Below, one piece after another: positions 25,206-34,574 of a stretch of DNA of 64,000 nt. The notes beneath the pieces are model-generated. The model was not told the origin of the DNA, ran no database searches, and saw only the letters and a program-made list of their open reading frames with translations. Location of the stretch: the NCBI GenBank assembly GCA_017469955.1, contig JAFUFJ010000009.1, positions 216,938 to 280,937 on the forward strand, read 5' to 3'. The position numbers and the translations under genes are program-made. The DNA comes from Prevotella sp. (GTDB lineage: Bacteria > Bacteroidota > Bacteroidia > Bacteroidales > Bacteroidaceae). Position 1 is the stretch's first letter; every line of letters starts with the position of its first letter.

Positions 25206-25315
25206 CGAGAAAGCTATCCTTTCTGCCCGAGAAGTCATAGGATTCTGGGCAAGAAATCTATCCTTTCTCAGCCAGAACCAATAGCTTTCTCAGGCAGAAC
25301 CCTTACCTTTCTCAA
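25206..25315. repeat. 110-bp element of five 22-bp units, copy 1
   Basis: Five consecutive units of exactly 22 bp starting at 25206, 25228, 25250, 25272 and 25294. Each has GAGAA or AGAA near the start, TA in the middle and TTCT near the end, so each is an imperfect palindrome. It lies in the divergent gap between fabD and the GH92 gene. Five further copies occur in this window. Confidence 0.9.
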
Positions 25316-25415
25316 CCATTTCGTTATCAATCACTTGCAAGAACAGAAACGGGAAACGTCAAGAACAAATTGTTAATAATCACAAAACAACGAAGGGTGT
25401 TCGGCGGAAAGTTCT

Positions 25416-25423
25416 TAACTTTG
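25416..25423 (+). promoter_or_regulatory. Candidate -7 element for GH92 gene
   Basis: TAACTTTG, 24 bp before ATG 25448, matches TAnnTTTG. No clear upstream TTTG was found at the usual distance. Confidence 0.5.
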
Positions 25424-25447
25424 CAGAATACTAACAAAACTGAAACG

Positions 25448-27715
25448 ATGAAAACGTCAAGAAAACTCTTTGCAACATGCCTCCTTGCTACCTTCTGGAG
25501 CACCTTTGCCTGTGCACAGGAGAAAGCTCTCACCAGCTACGTGAACCCCTTTCTCGGCACGGCAACGCTGTGGGACGAGGAAGACTTGCAGTATGTGCTC
25601 AACAGAAAGACTCGCACTTGGGGCGGAGAAACGTTCCCCGGAGCGTCACTACCCAATGCAATGGTGCAGTGTTCGCCCGTGACCATGTGGCGCAGCGGGG
25701 CCGGATACCAGTATGAGGACACGGTCATTCAGGCCTTCGCCCACACCAATAAAGGCCATTGGAACTTACTGCACGTGCCCATAATGCCCGTCTGTGGCAA
25801 CCGCTGGAGTGCCGATGATTTCTCATCACCCTATAGCCATGACAGCGAGGAAGCTCATCCTGGCTACTATAAAGTGCACGTCGACCGCTACGCAATCGAC
25901 GTCGAACTGACCACGACCCTTCGCTGTGCCGTGCATCGATACTCCTACAACAGGCGTGGAACAAAGGCCATCGTGCTCGACCTCGGAAAGACCAACAACC
26001 AAGTACGCGACTGGAACATCCGGCAAACTGGCTTCTGCGAGTTCACGGGAAACCAGAATGCTGAGGGCAACATGTACTTCTACGGCATGAGCAGCGCCCC
26101 CATCAAAGACATCAAAATCGTGCCCGGACGGCGCAACACCATAGCTGTCGTCGAGTTTATCGACAGCAACGAGACCAATGCCATTGAGCTCCGGATAGGA
26201 TTTTCGTTTGTCAACGTAGAAAATGCCGTCGACAATTTCAACAAGGAACTGTCGTCCGACAACCAGAAAACCTTCGAACAAGTGAGGAAAGAAGCCGACC
26301 AGACATGGCAGCAACTGCTCGCAAAAATCGAAATAGAAGGGGGCACCGAACGCGAGAAAGGACTGTTCTACTCCTGTCTCTACCGCTCCATGCTGTGGCC
26401 AGTGCTGAGGAGCGATTGCAACGGAGACTACCGGGATGCCCACGGAACCATCATACATCAGACCGAGAACAGCGAGCCGGAAGACCGTAGTTGCATGGAA
26501 GGAATGGACATGATCTATGGAGCTCACCACCCACATGCTTGGAAAACCGGTGGAGTGAACCACTACTACACCGACCCTTCGTTCTGGGATGACCACCGCA
26601 ACAAGCTCGTTCTGCTCGAACTATTACGGCCCGACGTGGCAAGCGACGTCATCTGGTCGTGCATTGACCGAGGCGAGAAAAGAGGCGGATACATGCCCAC
26701 TTTCTTCCACGGCGACCATGCTTCTACCTTCATTTCGGGCGCATGGCTGAGGGGCATCAAGGACTTTCCGCTCGACAGAGCCTACAAACTCTTGCTCAAA
26801 AACGCCACCGTTCCCGGACACGGAGGACGCCCCTATCTGGACGAATACTTGCAACAGGGATGGATTGCTGAGAAAGATACGACCGACGTGCCTTTCTATA
26901 ACGAGTATAAAGCGGCCGTGACGAAAACCATCGAGTATGCCTACGACGACTACGCTACGGCACTTGTCGCACGCGAACTGGGCGACAAGGCCAACGAGAA
27001 ACTGCTGCTCGAACACTCAAAGAACTACAAAAACGTGTTTGACCCATCGACCGGTTTCTACCGCGGACGTATCGCCGACGGGTCATTTATCAAACAGTTC
27101 GACCCCTACTACCCTTACTTTGCCTACCAATACAGGGAAGCCAATGCATGGAACAACCTGTTCTATGCGCCCCACGACCCAAAGGGTGTGCTGGCACTTT
27201 ATCCGTCGAAACGGGCAGTAGAGCAAAAACTCGACTCGCTGTTCACGGAGCCCTGGCGAGGATATGAGGTGGAAAACCTGACAGGATTCATCGGCAACTA
27301 CTGCCACGGAAACCAACCCGGACACTCGATCCCGTATATGTATTACTTCGTCGACCGGCAGGAAAAAGCCCAGGAAGTGATCGACTCCATCATGTCGCAT
27401 TACTATGATATGGGGCAAGAACACTTAGCCTTGGCGGGCATGGACGATGCAGGAGAAATGTCGTCATGGTACGTTTTCAATGCAATAGGACTCTATACCT
27501 ACTCGCCTGCCGACCCGGAATACATCGTGACCGTGCCACTTTTCGACCGAGTCAGGTTCCACTTCTCCAACGGAAAGACACTGACCATCCGCCACGAAGG
27601 TAAGGGACGAAGGATTAAGTCGATTCAATACGACGGAAGAAAGCTGAAAGGCTGGTTTGTCAAAGACGCCTTGCTAAAACAAGGAAAGGCACTGACAATA
27701 CGAACAAACGAATAA
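25448..27715 (+). CDS. GH92 alpha-mannosidase, secreted
   Basis: 755 residues from ATG 25448, which follows the -7 element and opens a signal peptide (KLFATCLLATFWSTFACAQ). Mature protein begins YVNPFLGT and continues GETFPGASLPNAMVQCSP, both GH92 hallmarks. The C-terminal (alpha/alpha)6 barrel has NLTGFIGNYCHGNQPGHSIPYMY and GMDDAGEMSSWYVFNAIG, with the conserved acidic catalytic residues. GH92 enzymes are calcium-dependent inverting exo-mannosidases, usually alpha-1,2 or alpha-1,3/1,4, acting on N-glycan or yeast mannan type substrates in the periplasm or at the surface. The gene stands alone, not in a SusC/SusD locus within this window. Confidence 0.93.
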   Translation: MKTSRKLFATCLLATFWSTFACAQEKALTSYVNPFLGTATLWDEEDLQYVLNRKTRTWGGETFPGASLPNAMVQCSPVTMWRSGAGYQYEDTVIQAFAHTNKGHWNLLHVPIMPVCGNRWSADDFSSPYSHDSEEAHPGYYKVHVDRYAIDVELTTTLRCAVHRYSYNRRGTKAIVLDLGKTNNQVRDWNIRQTGFCEFTGNQNAEGNMYFYGMSSAPIKDIKIVPGRRNTIAVVEFIDSNETNAIELRIGFSFVNVENAVDNFNKELSSDNQKTFEQVRKEADQTWQQLLAKIEIEGGTEREKGLFYSCLYRSMLWPVLRSDCNGDYRDAHGTIIHQTENSEPEDRSCMEGMDMIYGAHHPHAWKTGGVNHYYTDPSFWDDHRNKLVLLELLRPDVASDVIWSCIDRGEKRGGYMPTFFHGDHASTFISGAWLRGIKDFPLDRAYKLLLKNATVPGHGGRPYLDEYLQQGWIAEKDTTDVPFYNEYKAAVTKTIEYAYDDYATALVARELGDKANEKLLLEHSKNYKNVFDPSTGFYRGRIADGSFIKQFDPYYPYFAYQYREANAWNNLFYAPHDPKGVLALYPSKRAVEQKLDSLFTEPWRGYEVENLTGFIGNYCHGNQPGHSIPYMYYFVDRQEKAQEVIDSIMSHYYDMGQEHLALAGMDDAGEMSSWYVFNAIGLYTYSPADPEYIVTVPLFDRVRFHFSNGKTLTIRHEGKGRRIKSIQYDGRKLKGWFVKDALLKQGKALTIRTNE

Positions 27716-27720
27716 AGAAA

Positions 27721-27749
27721 GGGGCGAAGATCAATCTTCGCCCCTTGTT
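27721..27749 (+). terminator. Terminator after GH92 gene
   Basis: GGGGCGAAGA / TCTTCGCCCC (perfect 10-bp stem, 4-nt loop) then TTGTTTT. The convergent PurF-like gene ends inside this hairpin: its TGA stop is in the loop. Confidence 0.85.
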
Positions 27750-29155
27750 TTCATACAGCCCGTACCGTCAAAACAATGGGTACAGACTTTGCACTTCGGA
27801 AGGCCTATCGACTGGATCAGCGTCTCAAGCTTGGCAAAGCGAAGCGACGTGATGCCCAGACGGTGGGCAATCTCGTTAACCATACGCTGATATTCCGGAC
27901 TGCCGGTCTTGACATATTTCTCCAAGTTTCGGGTGTCATCTCCCTCCAGATCCCTGATGATTCTGCGGGTGATCAGTTCGAGATCACTCTTTGAATTGGT
28001 GAAACCGATGAACGGACAACCATAGATAAGCGGCGGACAAGAGATGCGGGCATGCACCTCGCGGGCACCATAATCGAAGAACATATTGATGTTGTCACGC
28101 AGTTGAGTGCCACGGACAATGCTGTCATCACAAAACACTACGCGCTGATCTTTCAATATGGCACGGTTGGGAATGAGCTTCATCTTGGCCACAAGATCGC
28201 GCCTTTTCTGATTGCCAGGGGTGAAAGAACGGGGCCAAGTCGGGGTGTATTTCAGCACGGCACGCTTGTATGGTATGCCATGCCCCTCAGCATATCCAAG
28301 CGCCATGCCTACACCTGAGTCGGGGATTCCACAGACAAGATCGGCATCGATATCGTCTTCCTCACCCATCATGCGACCGTTCTTCTCACGCACATCTTCG
28401 GTATTGATGCCTTCATAGTCGCTGGCAGGGAAGCCATAGTATACCCATAAGAAGGAGCATATTTGCATTTCCTTGGCAGGTTCCTGCAACACCTCAATAC
28501 CGTCAGCCCTCAGTCTGATGATTTCTCCCGGACCTACATCGCGCACAAGGGAATAGCCTAAGTTCGGGAAGGCTGTGCTTTCACTCGAAGCAGCATAACC
28601 CTCCTCCTTCTTGCCTATCACGATTGGCGTGCGCCCAAGATAGTCTCGCGCACATAAGATGCCGTCTTCTGTCAGCACCAACATGGAGCAGGAACCCTTG
28701 ATTTTGCTGTAAACAAGGTTAATCCCGTCGACAAAAGACGTGCCCATATTGATCAATAGCGCAACGAGCTCGGTCTGGTTGATATTGTTGGCCGACATCT
28801 CACTGAAATGCATTCGTTCGGACAATAGCTCTTCGGCAATCTCCCTCAAGTTGTTAATCTTGGCAACCGTAACCACGGCATAGCGTCCAAGATGTGAATT
28901 GACGATAATAGGCTGAGGGTCAGTGTCACTGATAACGCCCAGTCCCTGACATCCTTTAAACTTATCCAACTCATCTTCAAAACGCGAACGAAAATAGTTT
29001 CTTTCCAGGGAATGGATGGAACGATTGAAGCCTAAGTCAGGGTCGTAGGTGACTAATCCTGCACGTCTGGTACCCAAGTGAGAGTTGTAATCGGTTCCAT
29101 AGAACAAATCGTTAACACAATCTTTCTGCTGTATTGTTCCGAAAAAGCCGCCCAT
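27731..29155 (-). CDS. PurF-like amidophosphoribosyltransferase lacking the N-terminal Cys
   Basis: 474 residues. The N-terminal glutaminase-like domain starts MGGFFGTIQQ, whereas PurF requires Cys directly after the initiator Met as nucleophile; here the codon is GGC (Gly). SHLGTRRAGLV and ESTAFPNLGY are otherwise retained. The phosphoribosyltransferase domain has VVFCDDSIVRGTQLRDNI, the PRPP loop. The C-terminus carries CKVCTHCFDGTGC, the Cys cluster found in iron-sulfur PurF proteins. It probably cannot hydrolyse glutamine. It may use free ammonia, act as a regulator, or catalyse another phosphoribosyl transfer. It likely shares a transcript with the MaoC gene 91 bp upstream. Confidence 0.88.
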   Translation of the reverse strand: MGGFFGTIQQKDCVNDLFYGTDYNSHLGTRRAGLVTYDPDLGFNRSIHSLERNYFRSRFEDELDKFKGCQGLGVISDTDPQPIIVNSHLGRYAVVTVAKINNLREIAEELLSERMHFSEMSANNINQTELVALLINMGTSFVDGINLVYSKIKGSCSMLVLTEDGILCARDYLGRTPIVIGKKEEGYAASSESTAFPNLGYSLVRDVGPGEIIRLRADGIEVLQEPAKEMQICSFLWVYYGFPASDYEGINTEDVREKNGRMMGEEDDIDADLVCGIPDSGVGMALGYAEGHGIPYKRAVLKYTPTWPRSFTPGNQKRRDLVAKMKLIPNRAILKDQRVVFCDDSIVRGTQLRDNINMFFDYGAREVHARISCPPLIYGCPFIGFTNSKSDLELITRRIIRDLEGDDTRNLEKYVKTGSPEYQRMVNEIAHRLGITSLRFAKLETLIQSIGLPKCKVCTHCFDGTGCMKTRGED

Positions 29156-29246
29156 AGCTCAATGATTGAATGTAATGCGATTGGTAAATTGATGACTAAT
29201 ATAAAAAAGAATTGGCGGACACGCAGTTCCGCCAATACATATTCCA

Positions 29247-29714
29247 TTAATTGTTAAAGTAATAGAGGAAAGAAGCGATGCCCTCAACTGCTGGCTTACG
29301 CTGGCCTTCTATCTCCATCTTGAAATGAATCTCCGTCTTACAGATGCCACGCAAGTTCTGGATATTGTGCAGTTTGCAGACAGTACGGAGCCTGCTTCCC
29401 GTCAAAACAGGCTGACCAAAGCGCATGTCTGTCATGCCATAATTGACCAACATCTTGATATTGCGCACATCAACGACCTGACTCCACATGTAGGGAAGCA
29501 GCGAAAGCGTAAGATATCCGTGGGCTATCGTACTCTGATAGGGGCTTTCTTTGCGCGCCTTTTCTGCGTCAACGTGTATCCATTGATGGTCATTCGTTGC
29601 ATCAGCAAACTGGTTGATGCGCTTCTGGTCTATCAAAAGCCATTCAGATGTGCCCAGTTCTTTGCCCAAATAAGATGCAAATTCATCGTAAGAATTGATA
29701 ACTAATTTCGCCAT
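29247..29714 (-). CDS. MaoC-like (R)-hydratase, hot-dog fold
   Basis: 155 residues. WLLIDQKRINQFADATNDHQWIHVD has the catalytic Asp and His of (R)-specific enoyl-CoA hydratases, and TIAHGYLTLSLLP is the second family motif. It adds water across an enoyl thioester; the physiological substrate is not evident. The gene is complete at usual length and is followed by the PurF-like gene. A TAATTTTG element at 29925-29932 (minus) could drive it, with a long leader. Confidence 0.88.
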   Translation of the reverse strand: MAKLVINSYDEFASYLGKELGTSEWLLIDQKRINQFADATNDHQWIHVDAEKARKESPYQSTIAHGYLTLSLLPYMWSQVVDVRNIKMLVNYGMTDMRFGQPVLTGSRLRTVCKLHNIQNLRGICKTEIHFKMEIEGQRKPAVEGIASFLYYFNN

Positions 29715-30073
29715 TTAATAAGAGTTTATCCTTGTTGTCCAATGCCTTTAGAAGTATTCTACAAGCCTTTCCCAACCATTATACAATGGCAAGCAGATCT
29801 AATACCGTATCCTGAAGCGGCACAAAGCTCTTGCATAAAGCCTGTCTTATTCATCTTTCTCAACAATGACGTACAACAAACTGGTCGTGTAACATCATCC
29901 TGCTGCGAATTACTTTTAAGACTGCAAAATTACAAACTATTTTCGAAAAAGGAGACTTTTGTATGCACATATTTTTCAAATTCCAATAATATTCGTTAAA
30001 AAACAAGGGGATGTAAACCACCATGTCTCACTTTTTGCTAATTTTGCATATTATATTAAAGGTACACACGTAT
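29715..30073. other. Divergent intergenic region MaoC / M3 peptidase
   Basis: No gene seen in these 359 bp. It holds TAATTTTG on each strand: minus at 29925-29932, toward MaoC, and plus at 30039-30046, toward the peptidase. Both are weak at the upstream box. Confidence 0.5.
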
Positions 30074-32155
30074 ATGAACGATATAGAGTCAGGCAAACAG
30101 AACCATCAGAATCCTTTCTTCCTTTCTTACGGAACACCTCACGAAACGGTTCCTTTCGACCGTATTCAACTCGCAGACTATGAGGAAGCGTTCATGGAAG
30201 GCATAAGAAGAGACAACGAAGAAATCGAGAAAATCATCAACAATCCCGACGAACCTACCTTTGACAACACACTCATTAGGACAGACGACAGCAAGGGAGA
30301 ACACTATTATGATTTGCTTGATCGGGTTTCAAACGTATTTTCGTGCATGTTAAGTGCCGAGTCAAATGACGGTCTTGAAGCACTGGCGCAGAAGATGTCT
30401 CCCATCCTTACCCAGCACGCCAACGACGTAAGTCTCAATCCAAGATTGTTTGAACGGGTCAAATATGTCTATGAACATCACCGGGAACTCACACCTGAAG
30501 AACAGACTTTGCTCAACAACAGCTACGACGGATTTGTGCGTAGTGGTGCATTACTCAATGATGAGGGGAAGGGAAGGCTTAGGAAACTCACTGAAGAAGC
30601 AAGCCTTCTCTCCCTGCAATTCTCGCAGAACCTGCTAAAGGAGAATAAGGCTTATACGCTTCATCTCTCGGACAAAAAGCAGCTGGAAGGGCTGCCTGAT
30701 ACGGCAGTAGAAGCAGCTTCGTTGTGTGCAAAGGAGAACAACAAGGAAGGCTGGGTTTTCACTCTTGACGCACCAAGCTATACTCCGTTCATGACATATA
30801 GCACACAGCGCGACTTAAGAGAGCTGATGTACATGGCACGAAACACCGTATGCTGTCACGAAAATGCCGAGAACAACCTCAGCATCTGTAAGCGACTTAT
30901 CAATATCCGACGGGAAGTTGCCCAGTTGTTAGGCTTCGAAAGCTATGCTGACTATGTGCTAAAGCACCGTATGGCATCAACCACTTCCAATGTATACAAG
31001 CTCCTCAACGACCTTATTGAAGCATACAAGCCGACAGCAGAACAAGAATATGCCGAGCTGAAAAGATGCGCTACCGACCATGAACTGCGCCCTTGGGACA
31101 CGGCTTTCTATTCACATCAGCTGAAAATGCAGAAGTTCAATCTCGATGCAGAGATGCTAAGGCCCTATTTCCAGTTAAGCAATGTGGTCGACGGAGTGTT
31201 TGGTCTTGCCAACCGGCTCTATGGCATCACATTCAAAGAGAATAAGGAAATCCCGGTGTACCATCCCGATGTCAAGGCTTATGAAGTGTTCGACAAGGAC
31301 GGATCTTACCTTGCTGTGTTCTATGCCGACTTCCATCCTCGCAAAGGAAAGCAAGGGGGGGCATGGATGACTGGGTTCCAAGGTCAGTGGATTGACAAGA
31401 AAGGCAACAATGTACGACCGCATGTTAGTGTCGTGATGAACCTTACAAAACCGACAGAAGACAAACCGGCCTTGCTCACTTTGGGCGAAGTCGAGACCTT
31501 CCTTCATGAGTTTGGACATTCACTTCACGGAATGTTCGCCAACACTCGCTTCGAGAGTCTTAGCGGAACTAACGTATGGTGGGACTTCGTAGAACTGCCT
31601 TCTCAGTTCATGGAGAACTACGCCGTAGAGCGAGATTTCTTAAGAACGTTCGCCTTCCACTTCGAGACGGGCGATCCTCTACCCGACGAACTCATCGAGA
31701 GAATCGTCAAGAGCCGCAACTTCATGGCAGCCACGTCATGCCTGCGACAGGTAAGCTTCGGCCTGCTCGACATGGCCTACTACACCATGAAAGAGCCTTT
31801 CGACGAGGATGTACGCACGTTTGAGAAGCAGGCATGGAAGCCCGCTGTCATCGGCGAACAGCTGGAAAACACCTGTATGACCGTACAGTTCTCACACATT
31901 ATGGCCGGCGGATACGCTGCCGGGTACTACAGTTATAAATGGGCAGAGGTGCTTGATGCCGACGCTTTTGCCGTGTTCAAGCGTGAGGGCATCTTCAATT
32001 CTGCCACAGCCCAGCGGTTCCGCAACTGCATTTTATCCAAAGGCGGAACCCTTCACCCTATGACTTTATATAAGAATTTCAAAGGAAGCGAGCCAACAAT
32101 TGACGCATTACTCGAAAGAAATGGAATCAAAAGACAAACAGAAAAAGTTGGATGA
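30074..32155 (+). CDS. M3-family metallopeptidase (peptidyl-dipeptidase type)
   Basis: 693 residues from ATG 30074, preferred over 30023 because a TAATTTTG element lies between them. VETFLHEFGHSLHGMFANTRF is the HExGH zinc motif, with the distal Glu in VELPSQFMENYAVE. RKGKQGGAWMTGFQ and CSHIMAG-like segments near the C-terminus are typical of Dcp/oligopeptidase A enzymes. It degrades short peptides, releasing dipeptides or small fragments, in cytoplasm or periplasm; no signal peptide is seen. The stop overlaps the dCMP deaminase start by 35 bp. Confidence 0.93.
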   Translation: MNDIESGKQNHQNPFFLSYGTPHETVPFDRIQLADYEEAFMEGIRRDNEEIEKIINNPDEPTFDNTLIRTDDSKGEHYYDLLDRVSNVFSCMLSAESNDGLEALAQKMSPILTQHANDVSLNPRLFERVKYVYEHHRELTPEEQTLLNNSYDGFVRSGALLNDEGKGRLRKLTEEASLLSLQFSQNLLKENKAYTLHLSDKKQLEGLPDTAVEAASLCAKENNKEGWVFTLDAPSYTPFMTYSTQRDLRELMYMARNTVCCHENAENNLSICKRLINIRREVAQLLGFESYADYVLKHRMASTTSNVYKLLNDLIEAYKPTAEQEYAELKRCATDHELRPWDTAFYSHQLKMQKFNLDAEMLRPYFQLSNVVDGVFGLANRLYGITFKENKEIPVYHPDVKAYEVFDKDGSYLAVFYADFHPRKGKQGGAWMTGFQGQWIDKKGNNVRPHVSVVMNLTKPTEDKPALLTLGEVETFLHEFGHSLHGMFANTRFESLSGTNVWWDFVELPSQFMENYAVERDFLRTFAFHFETGDPLPDELIERIVKSRNFMAATSCLRQVSFGLLDMAYYTMKEPFDEDVRTFEKQAWKPAVIGEQLENTCMTVQFSHIMAGGYAAGYYSYKWAEVLDADAFAVFKREGIFNSATAQRFRNCILSKGGTLHPMTLYKNFKGSEPTIDALLERNGIKRQTEKVG

Positions 32156-32546
32156 GCGCTATTTGCGCATGGCCCGCATATGGGCTGAAAACTCCTATTG
32201 CGAGCGACGAAAGGTCGGTGCGCTGGTGGTAAAGGACAAGATGATCATCAGCGACGGATACAATGGCACGCCAAGCGGTTTTGAGAACATCTGCGAAGAC
32301 GATGCAGGCGTCACCAAGCCCTATGTGCTTCATGCCGAAGCCAATGCAATAACCAAGCTCGCCCGCTCGTCGAACAACAGCGACGGCTCAACCATCTACA
32401 TCACGGCATCGCCATGCATCGAGTGTGCAAAGCTCATCATTCAGAGCGGCATCAAGCGCGTTGTCTATGGAGAACACTACCGGCTTTCCGACGGTATCGA
32501 CCTGCTCAGGCGGGCAGGCATTGAAGTTGTCTATTTGGAAGCATAG
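32121..32546 (+). CDS. dCMP deaminase-family protein
   Basis: 141 residues from ATG 32121 (MESKDKQKKLDERYLRMARIW), inside the end of the peptidase gene. Zinc-binding motifs HAEANAI (His, catalytic Glu) and SPCIECAK (two Cys) define the cytidine/deoxycytidylate deaminase fold. CERRKVGALVVKDKMIISDGYNGTPSG is the ComEB/dCMP-deaminase signature. It would convert dCMP to dUMP for dTTP synthesis. It is followed after 16 bp by the S41 protease and probably co-transcribed with it. Confidence 0.93.
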   Translation: MESKDKQKKLDERYLRMARIWAENSYCERRKVGALVVKDKMIISDGYNGTPSGFENICEDDAGVTKPYVLHAEANAITKLARSSNNSDGSTIYITASPCIECAKLIIQSGIKRVVYGEHYRLSDGIDLLRRAGIEVVYLEA

Positions 32547-32562
32547 CATTTAAGGGAAGATT

Positions 32563-34326
32563 ATGAACAACAAAAACCGGTATATGCCCCTTTTGATGGC
32601 CATCTGTGTGGTGGTCGGCGTGGTGATCGGCAGTTTCTATGCCAATCATTTCTCGGGCAATCGTCTCAACATCATTAACTCTGGCAGCAATCGTCTCAGC
32701 AATTTGTTGCACATTATCGACGATCAGTATGTTGACAAAGTCGACATAGACTCGTTGGTAGAGAAGGTCATTCCGCAGATACTTTCTGGGCTTGATCCGC
32801 ATTCCGTCTATATCAGTGCGGCCGAGGTAATGGCTGCAAACGACGACCTGAAGGGCTCGTTCTCGGGCATCGGCATCGAGTTTACCATCCGCGAAGACAC
32901 CATCCATGTGCAGAATGTCATTGCCAACGGGCCGTCGGAGCGGGCCGGACTGCTGGCCGGAGACAAGATTGTCAGTGTTGACGACGAACCCTTCACGGGC
33001 AAAGAGGTCACCAATATGGCTGCCATGAGCAAGCTGAAAGGACCGAAAAACACGAAGGTGAAGATCGGCGTCATGCGCTTTGGCCACGAAGAACCCTTAT
33101 ATTACACCATTACAAGGGGCGAGATTCCTATCAAGAGTGTCTCGTCAACTTACATGTTGGATGACACGACTGGCTATGTGCGTATCAAGCAGTTTGGCGA
33201 GACTACCTATCTCGAACTGCTCAACGCCCTGGCCGACTTGTCGGTGCAAGGCTTTGAGAACCTGGTCATCGACCTGCGCGACAACACCGGCGGATACCTG
33301 CAGTCGGCCGTGCAAATCGTCAATGAGTTCCTTCCGAAGAACAAGCTCATCGTCTATACCGAAGGCAGAAAGTCGCCACGACAGGAGTTCCGCAGCGACG
33401 GACACGGGGGCTATCAGACCATTCCGCTTGTCGTTCTCATCAACGAAGTGTCAGCGTCGGCTGCCGAAATCTTTGCAGGAGCCATCCAGGACAACGACCG
33501 AGGCACCGTAATCGGACGCCGAAGCTACGGAAAAGGGCTCGTGCAACAACAGCTTGAATTCAACGACAAGAGCCTCATACGCCTCACCATTGCCCGCTAC
33601 TACACACCCTCGGGACGATGTATTCAGAAGCCCTACACCATGGGAGCCGACGAGGATTACGCGCTTGACCTGTTCACTCGCTATCAGAACGGAGAATACT
33701 TCTCGCAGGACAGCATCAAGCATGAGGGGCCCGAATACCACACTTCCGTCGGGCGAACAGTATTTGGAGGAGGAGGCATCACGCCCGATATCTTCGTGCC
33801 GGAAGACACTTCTGCCCTTACCAGCTACTACAAGCAGGCCGCACAGAGCGGGCTCATTCTGCAGTATGCCTACACCTATACCGACAACAACCGACAGAAG
33901 CTCAACGAATTCCCGACGAGCGACCAGATGGAAAACTATCTGAAACGGCAGAATATCGTCGACAAGTTTGCCACATATGCCGACCAGCACGGCTTGAAGC
34001 GTCGCAACATCATGATACAGAAGTCGCACAAGCTGCTCGAGCAATACCTCGTAAGCCGCATTGTATACAACATGCTCAACGAGGACGCATGGACCCAATA
34101 CATCAACAAGGACGACCCGACTGTCGGCGAAGCCTTAAGGGTGATGAAGGACAAGGAGGCTTTTCCGAAGAAGCCTGAGACCGAAAACGAGGATGAAGAG
34201 GGCGAGAAGAAGCGGGTAGCCGTGGCAAAAGTGCCGGCAAGCTGCATCCCTTCAAGGCATACGGGCACGCTGATGGCCGTCGGCAAGAGCCTGAAAGAGA
34301 GGTTTGCTGCAAAGGAATGCTGCTGA
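32563..34326 (+). CDS. S41-family C-terminal processing peptidase with PDZ domain
   Basis: 587 residues. An N-terminal membrane anchor (LLMAICVVVGVVIGSFYANHF) puts the enzyme in the periplasm. The PDZ domain spans about residues 85-180 (GIGIEFTIREDTIHVQNVIANGPS and following). The catalytic core shows NEVSASAAEIFAGAIQDNDRG with the nucleophilic Ser and GRRSYGKGLVQ with the general-base Lys. The C-terminal tail is charged (ENEDEEGEKKR) and ends CC. Such proteases trim C-termini of periplasmic or membrane proteins. Copy 2 of the 22-bp element follows the gene. Confidence 0.93.
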   Translation: MNNKNRYMPLLMAICVVVGVVIGSFYANHFSGNRLNIINSGSNRLSNLLHIIDDQYVDKVDIDSLVEKVIPQILSGLDPHSVYISAAEVMAANDDLKGSFSGIGIEFTIREDTIHVQNVIANGPSERAGLLAGDKIVSVDDEPFTGKEVTNMAAMSKLKGPKNTKVKIGVMRFGHEEPLYYTITRGEIPIKSVSSTYMLDDTTGYVRIKQFGETTYLELLNALADLSVQGFENLVIDLRDNTGGYLQSAVQIVNEFLPKNKLIVYTEGRKSPRQEFRSDGHGGYQTIPLVVLINEVSASAAEIFAGAIQDNDRGTVIGRRSYGKGLVQQQLEFNDKSLIRLTIARYYTPSGRCIQKPYTMGADEDYALDLFTRYQNGEYFSQDSIKHEGPEYHTSVGRTVFGGGGITPDIFVPEDTSALTSYYKQAAQSGLILQYAYTYTDNNRQKLNEFPTSDQMENYLKRQNIVDKFATYADQHGLKRRNIMIQKSHKLLEQYLVSRIVYNMLNEDAWTQYINKDDPTVGEALRVMKDKEAFPKKPETENEDEEGEKKRVAVAKVPASCIPSRHTGTLMAVGKSLKERFAAKECC

Positions 34327-34389
34327 GACAGGCGCTCTCAGAGGTCGAGAACCGACTGGCTTGCGTCCGGCATCCGAAAGCAGGATGGC

Positions 34390-34499
34390 CGAGAAAGCTA
34401 TCCTTTCAAGGCGAGAAGTCTTAGCTTTCTGGACGAGAAGTCTATCCTTTCTCACCAATAACCCATAGCATTCTGACCCTAAAAGGACAGCTTTCTCAG
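34390..34499. repeat. 110-bp element of five 22-bp units, copy 2
   Basis: Units start at 34390, 34412, 34434, 34456 and 34478, each 22 bp. The array begins CGAGAAAGCTA and ends AGCTTTCTCAG, so its ends are inverted repeats. Located between two co-directional genes (S41 protease and cyclo-ligase). Confidence 0.9.
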
Positions 34500-34574
34500 A
34501 ACGACGGGCAAGGGAAGTACCGAACGCCCCTGCCGCTTCTGAGGGAAACGGACACGACCTTTCAGCACAAACAC

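Noticed and set aside
25206-25315. Regular 22-bp spacing suggesting a CRISPR array
   Set aside because: Units are contiguous and degenerate, with no constant repeat separated by unique spacers and no cas genes.
25826-26596. 256-codon minus-strand ORF
   Set aside because: Antisense shadow of the GH92 gene in a GC-balanced region; no motifs.
31355-31361. Seven G in the M3 peptidase gene
   Set aside because: It encodes the conserved GG of the family motif before AWM, and seven is near the length expected by chance.
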